Below, piece by piece: positions 23,775 to 30,513 of a DNA stretch of 34,748 nt. This stretch comes from a virus. The number at the start of each line of letters is the position of its first letter. Positions within the stretch are counted from its first letter, which is position 1. The position numbers and the translations under genes were made by a program. The DNA is taken from IMG/VR virus record IMGVR_UViG_3300032333_000151, positions 1 through 34,748 of that record. One strand, given 5' to 3'. The notes below the pieces were generated by a model that was not told where the DNA came from, ran no database searches, and worked only from the letters and a program-made list of their open reading frames with translations.

Positions 23775-25584
23775 CGTTCGATGAGGCGGCGGTCATGCGG
23801 AGCCGGTTGAAGAAAACCGCTGCGGCCACCTGCATGACTTCGCAGTCGGCGAGGTGATTCGGCCATTTTGAAGATCTCGGAAGCCACGTCCACGTCGTTC
23901 GGCCGGTGGCGCTCGACAGTCGGGCGACCTTTTGCTCGCAGTCGAGGTGCCTCCAATAGTCTGGGGTGGCGACCTTTTCGGCGATCTCCCACCGGGTGCT
24001 GACCTTGCCTTTGCGTAGGCGTTCGAGGATGTCCTTGGTCACGTCGGTGCCGAACTCCAAAAGCTTGAGTTCGAGACGGCCTTGGTTGCCGGCGTTGTCG
24101 CCAACCCGCGGGTCAATTCCTCGGAGGAAAAATGGCTCGTCCACTCCGGTCTTTGGGTTGCGCCATCCCTTCCGGGGCATTCCCTTTGATGGCATCCACC
24201 CGACCCAAAGCGGCACCCGCCCGGTGCGAGCCACGAACCGCCCCCACCGGAGGCATTCGGCGTAAACCGTTGGGGCATCATAGCCCGAGTCAATGACGAC
24301 GTGGACGTCCCCGACCCCGTGTTCCCGTTGTTTCTCGCGCACATCGTGCCAAGTGTCGAGGGGTCCGGCGTCAACCGCCCGGGAGGATCCGTCTTCGTTC
24401 CATGCTCGAACCACAAACCAGAAGTGAGGGCTGGAGGCTTGGCAATCAACGGTCAAGAACTTCACGCACTTGTCCGTCAGTCCCTCGGTGCCCGACACGA
24501 TGAGTTCGTCCCGTTGCCGGGGCGCGGCTTGGTTCTCCCACGGTTCGGCTAAGTTACCGTTCACGAACGACTGGAGGCCCAACAGCGATTCCTTGGCTTC
24601 GAGGAACTGCACGGCGAGGTGTCCCCAGGTGCATTTTCGATCCGGGCTGTAGAGGCTCGAAAGATGGTAGGAACGCACCCCGGGTAGCGCTCCCTTGTTC
24701 TCCGGGATCCATTGCCCATGGCGAAGTCCGGCGACCTTCTGGGCGTCGGTCATGTTGCCCTTGCAAAGTTGGCATTCGTACCGGGCGGAGGCGCGGACCC
24801 GGCCGAAGTCCCACTTTCCGTCTTCGAGCTTTGCCGTTTCGTCCCACTTGACTTGCCTCCACTCCAACCGGATCGGCTGTTTGCAATGCGGGCACGGGAT
24901 GTAGAACCGGCGTTGGTCCCCGCGGAGGAACCGTTGCCAGATGCGCCCGTCGGTGGTGGTCGGTGTCGATGTCAGGAACAGTTTGGACGAACTGAAGGCC
25001 TTAAGTCTCTGCTCGGCCAAGTCGAGGGCGTCGGCCTCCCGCTCGGTGGCCTGGGCGAACTTGTCCACCTCGTCGGCGACCAACACCCGGACGGGACGAG
25101 AAGCGAGGTTTGCCGGGCTGTTGGATCCCACGAACGTTAGCGTGGAACGGTCAAAGTGCTGTTCGAGGTTTGTGAGTTTGTCCCGATCCTGCGGAAAGTG
25201 CGCCACGATTGCCGGGCAATCCTCCAGCATTGGAAGCCACCGGGATTTCGAGAACGACCGGGCGAGGTTTTCGGTGGGCATCAGCCACAAGGCGGGCGAC
25301 GGTTCATTGTCGATGAGCCACGCAAGGCCAGCCATCAGGGTGGTCGTTTTGCTGGTCTGGGACCCCCAACACAAAGTCATCTCGACGACCCCGGAGTCCT
25401 TCCAACACTCCAATGGCTCCCTTGTGTAGGGGCGAACGCTGGTCGAGAACGGCCCCGGGTTTTCGGTCTGCCGGGCGGTCAGTTTGAGGTTGGCCTCGGT
25501 CCACTCGACAACCGTTTGCCGCGGGGTTGGCCGGTACAGGCCGCGGCGGAACTCGAGCAAGTCACGTTGTAAGTCGGTGAGCAT
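23764..25584 (-). CDS. terL: Terminase large subunit, GpA family
   Basis: 606 residues from ATG 25584, which shares one base with the glycosyltransferase stop (TGATG). The GpA signature is clear: RPTPRQTVVEWTEANLKL at the start, Walker A GSQTSKTT (74-81), Walker B VLVADE (167-172), and the motif III-like LFLTSTP (202-208). CPHC (231-234) and CQLC (271-274) form a zinc site. The nuclease half has FLTVD (376-380), VIDSGYD (430-436) and a late Asp in HLADCEVMQ. This family cuts at cos sites with a Nu1-like small subunit. Confidence 0.95.
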   Translation of the reverse strand: MLTDLQRDLLEFRRGLYRPTPRQTVVEWTEANLKLTARQTENPGPFSTSVRPYTREPLECWKDSGVVEMTLCWGSQTSKTTTLMAGLAWLIDNEPSPALWLMPTENLARSFSKSRWLPMLEDCPAIVAHFPQDRDKLTNLEQHFDRSTLTFVGSNSPANLASRPVRVLVADEVDKFAQATEREADALDLAEQRLKAFSSSKLFLTSTPTTTDGRIWQRFLRGDQRRFYIPCPHCKQPIRLEWRQVKWDETAKLEDGKWDFGRVRASARYECQLCKGNMTDAQKVAGLRHGQWIPENKGALPGVRSYHLSSLYSPDRKCTWGHLAVQFLEAKESLLGLQSFVNGNLAEPWENQAAPRQRDELIVSGTEGLTDKCVKFLTVDCQASSPHFWFVVRAWNEDGSSRAVDAGPLDTWHDVREKQREHGVGDVHVVIDSGYDAPTVYAECLRWGRFVARTGRVPLWVGWMPSKGMPRKGWRNPKTGVDEPFFLRGIDPRVGDNAGNQGRLELKLLEFGTDVTKDILERLRKGKVSTRWEIAEKVATPDYWRHLDCEQKVARLSSATGRTTWTWLPRSSKWPNHLADCEVMQVAAAVFFNRLRMTAASSNDAN

Positions 25585-26369
25585 CAGACGTTCCCAATCG
25601 GGACGGCGACTCGGGCGTTCAACAAGTCGGCCATTCGTTTTGGTTGCAGTGAGTATTGGATGACGTGCCGCCCCCACTTCCTTTCAATGGCCCGGCAGAA
25701 TTTGGTTTCGGACTCAATTGTTCGGCTCGACACGATCCCGCCCGCATTGTCCCCGTGTTCGCAGACGTAGGCGTACTTATTGAGGCGGAGAATCTTCCGC
25801 TCTTTGTTCAACACCTGGAGCGCGAAGTCATAGTCGTCCTTCGATCCCATCCTTTCGTCGTTGAGGTATCGGTGCGCCAAGTGTCCGGTGAACGGCCCCA
25901 ATACCGGAGCGGACAGCGAGAACGGCTTGAACTGTTTGTAGATGCGCCCGTCCTCGTTGAGGTTGAGACCCCACAAAACGCACCCGAACTGATGGGCGAG
26001 ATTGAACCCGCGGAGAATGAGGTCGTCGGCTTCCTCCGGTGTCAGCATGATCTTTTGGTCGCTCTTGCCCGTCCACCGGCCGCGCTTGTAGACGCCTTCG
26101 GTATGGCAAAGCCCGCTGACGTCGTCGTCGATCATGAGCAACGGCCGCGGGATGTTTCGAAGGATCCAGTTCCGTTTTCGAGCGATGTTACCGTCGGCTG
26201 AGTCCGGGATCGCCAACACCCGGGACGCCCCGACCACGTTGACGTAGTCCGCGGCCTGGGATTCCGGGACGCAGTATCGGGCGGACTTGAAATAATCTCG
26301 GCCGGGCAGTCGGTCTGGATGCGCTCGACGAAACGACGGGATGATGACGGAGACGGTAGGGTCTTTCAT
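25584..26369 (-). CDS. GT-A glycosyltransferase, TET-associated type
   Basis: 261 residues from ATG 26369, ATGA-coupled to the ParB-domain gene. VSVIIPSFRR (6-15), RYCVPESQAADYV (31-43) and NIARKRNWILRNI (61-73) lead to the metal-binding DDD in LLMIDDDVSG (77-86). A second acidic block is GSKDDYDFALQVLN (175-188), followed by YAYVCEHG with H205. I recognise this pattern as the TET/JBP-associated glycosyltransferase group, predicted to add sugars to oxidised methylcytosine in phage DNA. No TET oxygenase or DNA methylase is present here, so the acceptor is unknown. A protein or other substrate is possible. Confidence 0.78.
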   Translation of the reverse strand: MKDPTVSVIIPSFRRAHPDRLPGRDYFKSARYCVPESQAADYVNVVGASRVLAIPDSADGNIARKRNWILRNIPRPLLMIDDDVSGLCHTEGVYKRGRWTGKSDQKIMLTPEEADDLILRGFNLAHQFGCVLWGLNLNEDGRIYKQFKPFSLSAPVLGPFTGHLAHRYLNDERMGSKDDYDFALQVLNKERKILRLNKYAYVCEHGDNAGGIVSSRTIESETKFCRAIERKWGRHVIQYSLQPKRMADLLNARVAVPIGNV

Positions 26370-27004
26370 GCGATGCGGTTGAGCCATTCTGAACCGCGGA
26401 TGACCCGGCCGATTCCGGTGGGTTGTCCCTTTCTTGGGATGAGGTCTTTGACCTCCTTGAGCCCGAACTTCTCCTGGGCGACTTGCCAGTCTAATGGGTT
26501 GTCGAAGTACAAAACAACGTAGTTGTGAGCGTGGAGCAACTCCTCGGAGAACTCGACTTCCGGGGCGGGCTCCTCCGGGTCGGTGTCTTCGACGGTGTCC
26601 CCCATGATTTCGGCGAGTTCCTCCGGGCTGAACCCGGTCAGGCTCATGTCGAACCCGACCGCCTCAAGGCCTTTCAATTCCGCGGCGAGGGTGTCCATGT
26701 TCCACCCCGCATTGAGCGCCAACTTGTTGTCGGCCAGACAATAGGCCCGGACTTGGTCCTCGGTGAGGTGTTCAAGCCGGATGCAAGGCACCTCCTCCAA
26801 TCCAAGCGACCGGGCAGCCTCCACTCGACCGTGTCCGGCCACGATGGTCCCCCGCTTGTCGATCAACACCGGGTTGGTAAAACCGAACTCGACCATTGAG
26901 GCGGCGATCTGGGCGACCTGTTCCGGCGAATGGGTCCGGGCGTTGCTGTCGTAGGCTTTCAGCTTCCCGATTGGTACGTTTTCGATGGTTGGCTTGGTCT
27001 TCAT
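26366..27004 (-). CDS. ParB-N domain protein with a distinct C-terminal domain
   Basis: 212 residues from ATG 27004, ATGA-coupled to the small terminase; a TTG two codons upstream is less likely. ENVPIGKLKAYDSNARTHSP (8-27), then FGFTNPVLID (40-49) and VAGHGRVEAARSLG (55-68), are the ParB/Srx N-terminal box. CLADNKLALNAGW (89-101) follows. Unlike many phage relatives it carries no methyltransferase domain. Instead it ends with NYVVLYFDNPLDWQVAQEKF and GIGRVIRGSEWLNRI. Phage ParB-domain proteins are often linked to DNA modification genes. Here it is paired with a glycosyltransferase, so it may direct or license that modification. Confidence 0.83.
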   Translation of the reverse strand: MKTKPTIENVPIGKLKAYDSNARTHSPEQVAQIAASMVEFGFTNPVLIDKRGTIVAGHGRVEAARSLGLEEVPCIRLEHLTEDQVRAYCLADNKLALNAGWNMDTLAAELKGLEAVGFDMSLTGFSPEELAEIMGDTVEDTDPEEPAPEVEFSEELLHAHNYVVLYFDNPLDWQVAQEKFGLKEVKDLIPRKGQPTGIGRVIRGSEWLNRIA

Positions 27005-27645
27005 TTCCAAGGATCGGTTTGTTGGAGAGTGGCAAGGGCTACTTCCTGAACCCAGCGGTCCAGTTCTTTTTCTGCGTGTTCGGGGTCGTGAGGGGCGATG
27101 CGCCCGGCAAGTTGCTTGGGCATTGCTCGGAGCAACGTGGCGACCGCTCCGTCGTGTTCGGTCATGGCCTTTCGGACCCAGTCACCTGAAACAAGATGGC
27201 GCTCCCGTTCGGCCAGCGCGAGAACTTCCTCCCGGGCTGCGGTAAGGTTCCGGGCGGCGAGGTTGTGGATCTGAACAAGGCGGCCGGCGTCGGGTTGTCC
27301 CGCCTTAAGCGCCCGGACGGACAGCGCGTAAGCGGCTTTCTCGATGCCCTTTTGCCGTTCGTAGGATCCCGCCGGTGTGTCGGCCGAGATCAACGCGGGG
27401 TCGGTGGGTGCCTGGGCCTCGGGCGGGCGATACGGTCCCGGCTCCCCGGATGATCCCGAAGCGGCTTTCGGGATGATCGGCGCGGCCGGCTTGCCTTTGG
27501 CCCCCGCGGTTGGGCGGGCGCGGGTACTCATGCCCCGCCACTTGTCGGCAGCCTCCCGGGATGCCAGTGGCATTCCTGCTTTGACCAACTGGGAGACCCG
27601 ACCCTTGGTCAGTCCGGTGGCCCTTGCGTAGTCGGCTTGAGTCAT
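27001..27645 (-). CDS. terS: Terminase small subunit, Nu1-like
   Basis: 214 residues, ATGA-coupled to the previous gene. The N-terminal winged-helix motif QADYARATGLTKGRVSQLVK is that of Nu1-type DNA recognition subunits. A Pro/Ala/Gly-rich linker (about 40-95) is followed by a helical oligomerisation region from SYERQKGIEKAAYALSV to the end. With the GpA-type large subunit two genes downstream it should bind cos and start packaging. The ParB and glycosyltransferase genes lie between the two terminase genes. Confidence 0.85.
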   Translation of the reverse strand: MTQADYARATGLTKGRVSQLVKAGMPLASREAADKWRGMSTRARPTAGAKGKPAAPIIPKAASGSSGEPGPYRPPEAQAPTDPALISADTPAGSYERQKGIEKAAYALSVRALKAGQPDAGRLVQIHNLAARNLTAAREEVLALAERERHLVSGDWVRKAMTEHDGAVATLLRAMPKQLAGRIAPHDPEHAEKELDRWVQEVALATLQQTDPWK

Positions 27646-27866
27646 CGAAGGCTTTCGGGAAGGTTCTCGGGCTTTTCGCCCATGATCTCCCGGAGGCCCC
27701 GGGCGATGGTGGCCCGCTTCGGATCCCGCGGGTGGGCGTCAGCAGTTTGACTCTCGGCGAACTGTTCCGGGGTCATGCTCCCGGCCCGGATCCGGCCAAT
27801 GGCCCATTTAATGAGATGATGGCCGTAATTGAGGGAGACGTAATAGGCGGCGGTGGTGAGGGGCAT
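27642..27866 (-). CDS. Hypothetical small protein before the terminase
   Basis: 74 residues from ATG 27866. The leader TAATAAACCCCACCC is A/C-rich without a Shine-Dalgarno. It has an aromatic start (TAAYYVSLNYGHHLIKWAIG) and the helix MTPEQFAESQTADAH, and ends GLREIMGEKPENLPESLR. The stop overlaps the small terminase start as ATGA. I do not recognise the family. The tight coupling hints at a packaging or replication-switch role. Confidence 0.65.
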   Translation of the reverse strand: MPLTTAAYYVSLNYGHHLIKWAIGRIRAGSMTPEQFAESQTADAHPRDPKRATIARGLREIMGEKPENLPESLR

Positions 27867-27894
27867 GGGTGGGGTTTATTAAACGGTCAAAAGT

Positions 27895-28422
27895 TTACGC
27901 TCGCGGGCTCCTCGGTCTGCTTTGGCCCCTGCGTGACAGTTTTTCGGCCGGAGGGTTCCCACCCGGGGGGAGGTGGCTTGCCTCGGATGCCCCGCCCTGC
28001 GCGTTCCCTGCCCCGCTGGCGCGTTTTGATTCCGGGATGGTCTCTTGACCGTCCTTGGCTATCTCGACGGCTTGGCGGCGGTAGATCTCGCGTCCATGGG
28101 CGATGATCGCGCCAATCTTCGCGGTTGATGCAGTGATGGCCTTGGCCACCTCGATGTGAGTGGACCCGGCGTCGTGCATCAGGTAGGCCCGGAGGCATTG
28201 GTAAGCCTCGATGGGCTTGGCTTGGGCGCTGGGCACCGTGATCTTCGGGATGACCCGGCCTTCCTTGTCGAACTGGGTGTTGGGTGGGTAGGCCATCAGC
28301 CCGCGGCGGATGCCGTAGGCGACAATGTCCTCGGCCTGAGCCATCATGCGGATTGTGTCCGCAGTCATGGGCTTGATCTCGCCCGGCTGGACCTTTTTGC
28401 AGAGGTAATGGGGTCTGCTCAT
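27895..28422 (-). CDS. Hypothetical protein with a possible HTH
   Basis: 175 residues from ATG 28422. Conserved-looking blocks are KPMTADTIRMMAQAEDIVAY and IEAYQCLRAYLMHDAGSTH. The segment IEVAKAITASTAKIGAIIAH (about 88-107) could form a helix-turn-helix. The last 45 residues are low-complexity Gly/Ser/Pro/Arg and probably disordered. It sits between the replication genes and the packaging genes, so a DNA-binding regulator of the early-late switch is a reasonable guess, no more. Confidence 0.62.
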   Translation of the reverse strand: MSRPHYLCKKVQPGEIKPMTADTIRMMAQAEDIVAYGIRRGLMAYPPNTQFDKEGRVIPKITVPSAQAKPIEAYQCLRAYLMHDAGSTHIEVAKAITASTAKIGAIIAHGREIYRRQAVEIAKDGQETIPESKRASGAGNAQGGASEASHLPPGGNPPAEKLSRRGQSRPRSPRA

Positions 28423-28424
28423 GG

Positions 28425-28718
28425 TCAGAACGGCAGCGAGTCGTCGTCTTCTGGCTCCGGCTTGGCTTGGGCTTGGACCCTTTGAGGCGCGGCCGTGTCG
28501 CCCCCTCGGTTGATTTTCTTGTAGTTGCCCACGATGGCCCCCTTGGTGCCCTTCTCCCGGGCTTCCTTGGAAACGCCCTGGGAGACGAACCCGTCGTTGC
28601 CGTACTGGTCCACCCCGTCCTTGTTTGGGATCAGGACGAGGTCGGCGTAGATGCCCTTTTGCCCCTTGAAAAAGTGGCCCTTGTCCAACTTGGTGACGTC
28701 TATCTTTGCAATGATCAT
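28425..28718 (-). CDS. Small ssDNA-metabolism protein with SSB-like acidic tail
   Basis: 97 residues, ATGA-coupled to the helicase loader. The core is MIIAKIDVTKLDKGHFFKGQ, then GIYADLVLIPNKDGVDQYGN and a KGAIVGNYKKINR segment. A Pro/Ala/Gln linker leads to the C-terminal EPEDDDSLPF, which closely matches the acidic DDDIPF-type tip by which SSB recruits repair and replication proteins. The family is common in phages beside replication genes. It may mimic the SSB tail to recruit host proteins to the phage fork; ssDNA binding is not shown by the sequence. Confidence 0.75.
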   Translation of the reverse strand: MIIAKIDVTKLDKGHFFKGQKGIYADLVLIPNKDGVDQYGNDGFVSQGVSKEAREKGTKGAIVGNYKKINRGGDTAAPQRVQAQAKPEPEDDDSLPF

Positions 28719-29467
28719 GGTGTTTTGACTACGATTTGGCGGGTTGTTTCTCTCATTCTGCGGAGCATTGGCTCCCCGATGTCGGGTCCGATGCGGAGTT
28801 GTTTGACGAGGGCGGCCCCGTCGAGGTTGGTTGTGACTACAATGGGGCGGCCGTGCCGGTAGCGTCCATCCAGAACGTCGAACCAGATGCCCACGGTGGC
28901 CGGCGTCCAGGGCGCTTTGCCTAGGTCGTCGAGGAAAAGCACGTCGGCCTCGATGAGCCGGTCCACGAACTCGGTGAGCGTGAACTTGCCACCCGCGTCT
29001 CGGGCTTGTCGGTCGAACTCACCGGATGCCATGGCCCGGATCCGTTTGCCGTCCACGAATGACCGGCGAAGAAGTCGCCACACTGCCCGGGTCTTACCGT
29101 GCCCGGACTTGCCCCGGACGATCAGCCCTTGGCTTGGCAGGTCGTGCTGGATGACCTGTTGGAGGATCGGAAACTCGCCTAGGAGCCTCCCAACGTCGGT
29201 TCGGCCCCCTTCCTCGGTTGTGCGGAACTCCATTGGGCAAAGGGCCTCCCAGGCTTCACGGCGAGCCCTTTGGCGTTCGGATTGGTTTTGCTCCCACGCC
29301 TTTTCACGCTCGATGGCTTGGCGGTTGATGATGCACGGGTCGCAGTACCGGGCTTGGAACAGCACCTTGCCCGGGTTGAATGGTGACCGCATCACGGCGG
29401 CCCCGAAGTCCTTGAGGCAGTTCTGGCAGGTCGAAGGCACCCGCTCGATGTCGTCGGTGGTTTCCAT
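28715..29467 (-). CDS. DnaC/IstB-type helicase-loader ATPase
   Basis: 250 residues from ATG 29467. Residues 14-45 carry two CxxC pairs (CQNC and CDPC), a zinc ribbon seen in phage loaders. The AAA+ core has Walker A GKSGHGKT (119-126), Walker B DVLFLDD (175-181), sensor VTTN (211-214) and arginine candidates in MLRRMRE (234-240). It should load the host replicative helicase at an origin melted by the initiator encoded just upstream, as lambda P or DnaC do. No helicase or polymerase gene was found, so the host replisome is needed. Confidence 0.9.
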   Translation of the reverse strand: METTDDIERVPSTCQNCLKDFGAAVMRSPFNPGKVLFQARYCDPCIINRQAIEREKAWEQNQSERQRARREAWEALCPMEFRTTEEGGRTDVGRLLGEFPILQQVIQHDLPSQGLIVRGKSGHGKTRAVWRLLRRSFVDGKRIRAMASGEFDRQARDAGGKFTLTEFVDRLIEADVLFLDDLGKAPWTPATVGIWFDVLDGRYRHGRPIVVTTNLDGAALVKQLRIGPDIGEPMLRRMRETTRQIVVKTP

Positions 29468-29469
29468 GG

Positions 29470-30159
29470 TCAGAATGCGGCGTCGTCTGCGGTTGCGGTT
29501 TGGTAGCGGTTGTCTCCGAGGCTGAGGCTTTGGGATCGTTCCTTCCAACGAGTGGCCCACCCAGCCAATGCATGAGGCCATGACTTCATTGGCACCTTAC
29601 CGACCCGCCATCCGTTCGAGGCGTAATAGGCCACGAACTTGTCCACCTCGATGGATGGAAGCCCGAGCTTCTCAGCTTCAAGGTTCAACTGCTCGCGGGT
29701 TGGAGGAACAAAGCGAATGCTTGTAGCATTGCCCAAGCATTGCTTGAGCGATGCTTGCTTACTTTCCTTTTCCTTTTCCTTGTCCTTATCTCTGTCTTTC
29801 TCTTCAGAGAGCTTTTCGGTTCGCTTTGCCCATCGGGCTTCCGCTGCCTTTTTGGCGCGGTCGTGGTTGGTAACGTGAAACGAGTTTCGCTCGGCCCAAT
29901 TCCTGATGATGCCGTTTTCGAGGAATCCGGCGTCGTTTAATGCTTGGAGCATCTCTTGAGCATTGCCCGAGTATTGCACAAGCATTGCTAGGTCCTCTGC
30001 TTGGTAGTTGCTCAGGTCTCCGTCGGGTGCGTTCTCAGCCGCGAATGACCAAAGGCGTGGCGGGATCCAGAACGCTGCATCTCCAAGCTTTCGCCTGAGT
30101 TGCAACGTCTTGCGGTGCGTCCAGAACGACGAATGAAGTCGGACGTAAAGGTTGCTCAT
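29470..30159 (-). CDS. Replication initiator / replisome organiser (lambda O or DnaD-like)
   Basis: 229 residues from ATG 30159, ATGA-coupled to a 40-residue ORF. The N-terminal 100 residues are a winged-helix DNA-binding domain (YVRLHSSFWTHRKTLQLRRK, LGDAAFWIPPRLW). A charged Lys/Asp/Glu linker (EEKDRDKDKEKEKESK, about 118-133) is followed by a C-terminal DnaD-type domain (EVDKFVAYYASNGWRVGKV, SWPHALAGWATRWKER). The gene itself contains two clusters of 11-bp-phased repeats and a polypurine tract, which suggests that the origin lies inside it as in lambda O. It is followed directly by the helicase loader. Confidence 0.8.
   Translation of the reverse strand: MSNLYVRLHSSFWTHRKTLQLRRKLGDAAFWIPPRLWSFAAENAPDGDLSNYQAEDLAMLVQYSGNAQEMLQALNDAGFLENGIIRNWAERNSFHVTNHDRAKKAAEARWAKRTEKLSEEKDRDKDKEKEKESKQASLKQCLGNATSIRFVPPTREQLNLEAEKLGLPSIEVDKFVAYYASNGWRVGKVPMKSWPHALAGWATRWKERSQSLSLGDNRYQTATADDAAF
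29716..29754. repeat. Iteron cluster A inside initiator gene
   Basis: On the plus strand AGCATTGC occurs at 29725-29732 and 29736-29743, with AGCGATGC at 29747-29754, all 11 bp apart. An inverted AATGCTTG sits at 29716-29723. CAAGCATTGCTTG (29734-29746) is a perfect palindrome around one base. The 11-bp period is not a multiple of three, so the repeats do not come from a repeated peptide. Confidence 0.65.
29757..29830. other. Polypyrimidine/polypurine tract, candidate unwinding element
   Basis: The plus strand is mostly T and C (for example ACTTTCCTTTTCCTTTTCC), so the minus strand is purine-rich and A-rich. It encodes the Lys/Glu/Asp linker of the initiator. It lies right beside iteron cluster A. 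Lambda has an asymmetric A+T-rich tract next to its O-gene iterons that melts first. Linker coding could alone explain the bias. Confidence 0.45.
29939..29988. repeat. Iteron cluster B inside initiator gene
   Basis: Plus-strand units AGCATCTC (29948), AGCATTGC (29959), AGTATTGC (29970) and AGCATTGC (29981) are each exactly 11 bp apart. They are preceded by inverted AATGCTTG at 29939-29946, the same arrangement and spacing as at the start of cluster A. The minus-strand consensus is GCAATGCT. Such helically phased repeats are typical initiator binding sites. Confidence 0.7.
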
Positions 30160-30278
30160 GGGGTTAATGAATCCCCAATCCAACCAACACCGGGTAGCAG
30201 TGGGTGCAGCCCTGAACGTTGCGTTTCAGGGAAACCCGCCGGCATTGGCTGGATTGGAGGTTCTGGGGAGTTGTTCAT
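30156..30278 (-). CDS. Possible 40-residue ORF coupled to the initiator
   Basis: Read from ATG 30278 to TGA 30156, whose bases overlap the initiator ATG (ATGA). The peptide MNNSPEPPIQPMPAGFPE and onward is Pro/Gly-rich with no recognisable domain. No good ribosome binding site precedes it. An alternative ATG at about 30297 with GAGGTG upstream opens a 25-residue frame. The coupling suggests a leader peptide that sets initiator expression. It contains the inverted repeat at 30210-30231. Confidence 0.42.
   Translation of the reverse strand: MNNSPEPPIQPMPAGFPETQRSGLHPLLPGVGWIGDSLTP
30210..30231. other. Inverted repeat upstream of initiator gene
   Basis: CCCTGAA (30210-30216) and TTCAGGG (30225-30231) form a perfect 7-bp inverted repeat with an 8-base spacer. 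It has no T-run in either direction, so a terminator is unlikely. It may be an operator, or an RNA hairpin about 50 bases before the initiator start. Confidence 0.4.
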
Positions 30279-30330
30279 CTCTGCTTTGGGCTGCTACACC
30301 CATTTGCCACCTCGCGGTGACTGCTGACAG

Positions 30331-30513
30331 TTACTTCGGCTCGGCCGAAACTACCAGCGAAAACTTGTCGAGAAACTCGGCCTTGGGGCGAACGTAGTTA
30401 CGCCCGTTGCGGGTGTAGACCACGGCCTGACGGCGGGTCTCACCGATTCGGAGTTCGGCCTCGGCGATGACTTCAACGATGACGTTGGGGTTGTGGCGGC
30501 TTTGGTATTTCAT
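30331..30513 (-). CDS. Small beta-rich phage protein
   Basis: 60 residues, ATGA-coupled to the previous gene. MKYQSRHNPNVIVEVIAEAE, then a TRRQAVVYTRNGRNYVRPKA segment, then EFLDKFSLV, is the pattern of small SH3-like phage proteins that end with a -x-F-x-D-x-F motif. Function is unknown. It precedes the initiator region and stops at TAA 30331, after which 52 bases remain before the next ORF. Confidence 0.7.
   Translation of the reverse strand: MKYQSRHNPNVIVEVIAEAELRIGETRRQAVVYTRNGRNYVRPKAEFLDKFSLVVSAEPK

Noticed and set aside
29470-30159. Iterons as a by-product of repeated peptide coding
   Set aside because: The 11-bp period is not a multiple of three, and the encoded peptides in the two clusters differ, so protein repetition does not explain it.
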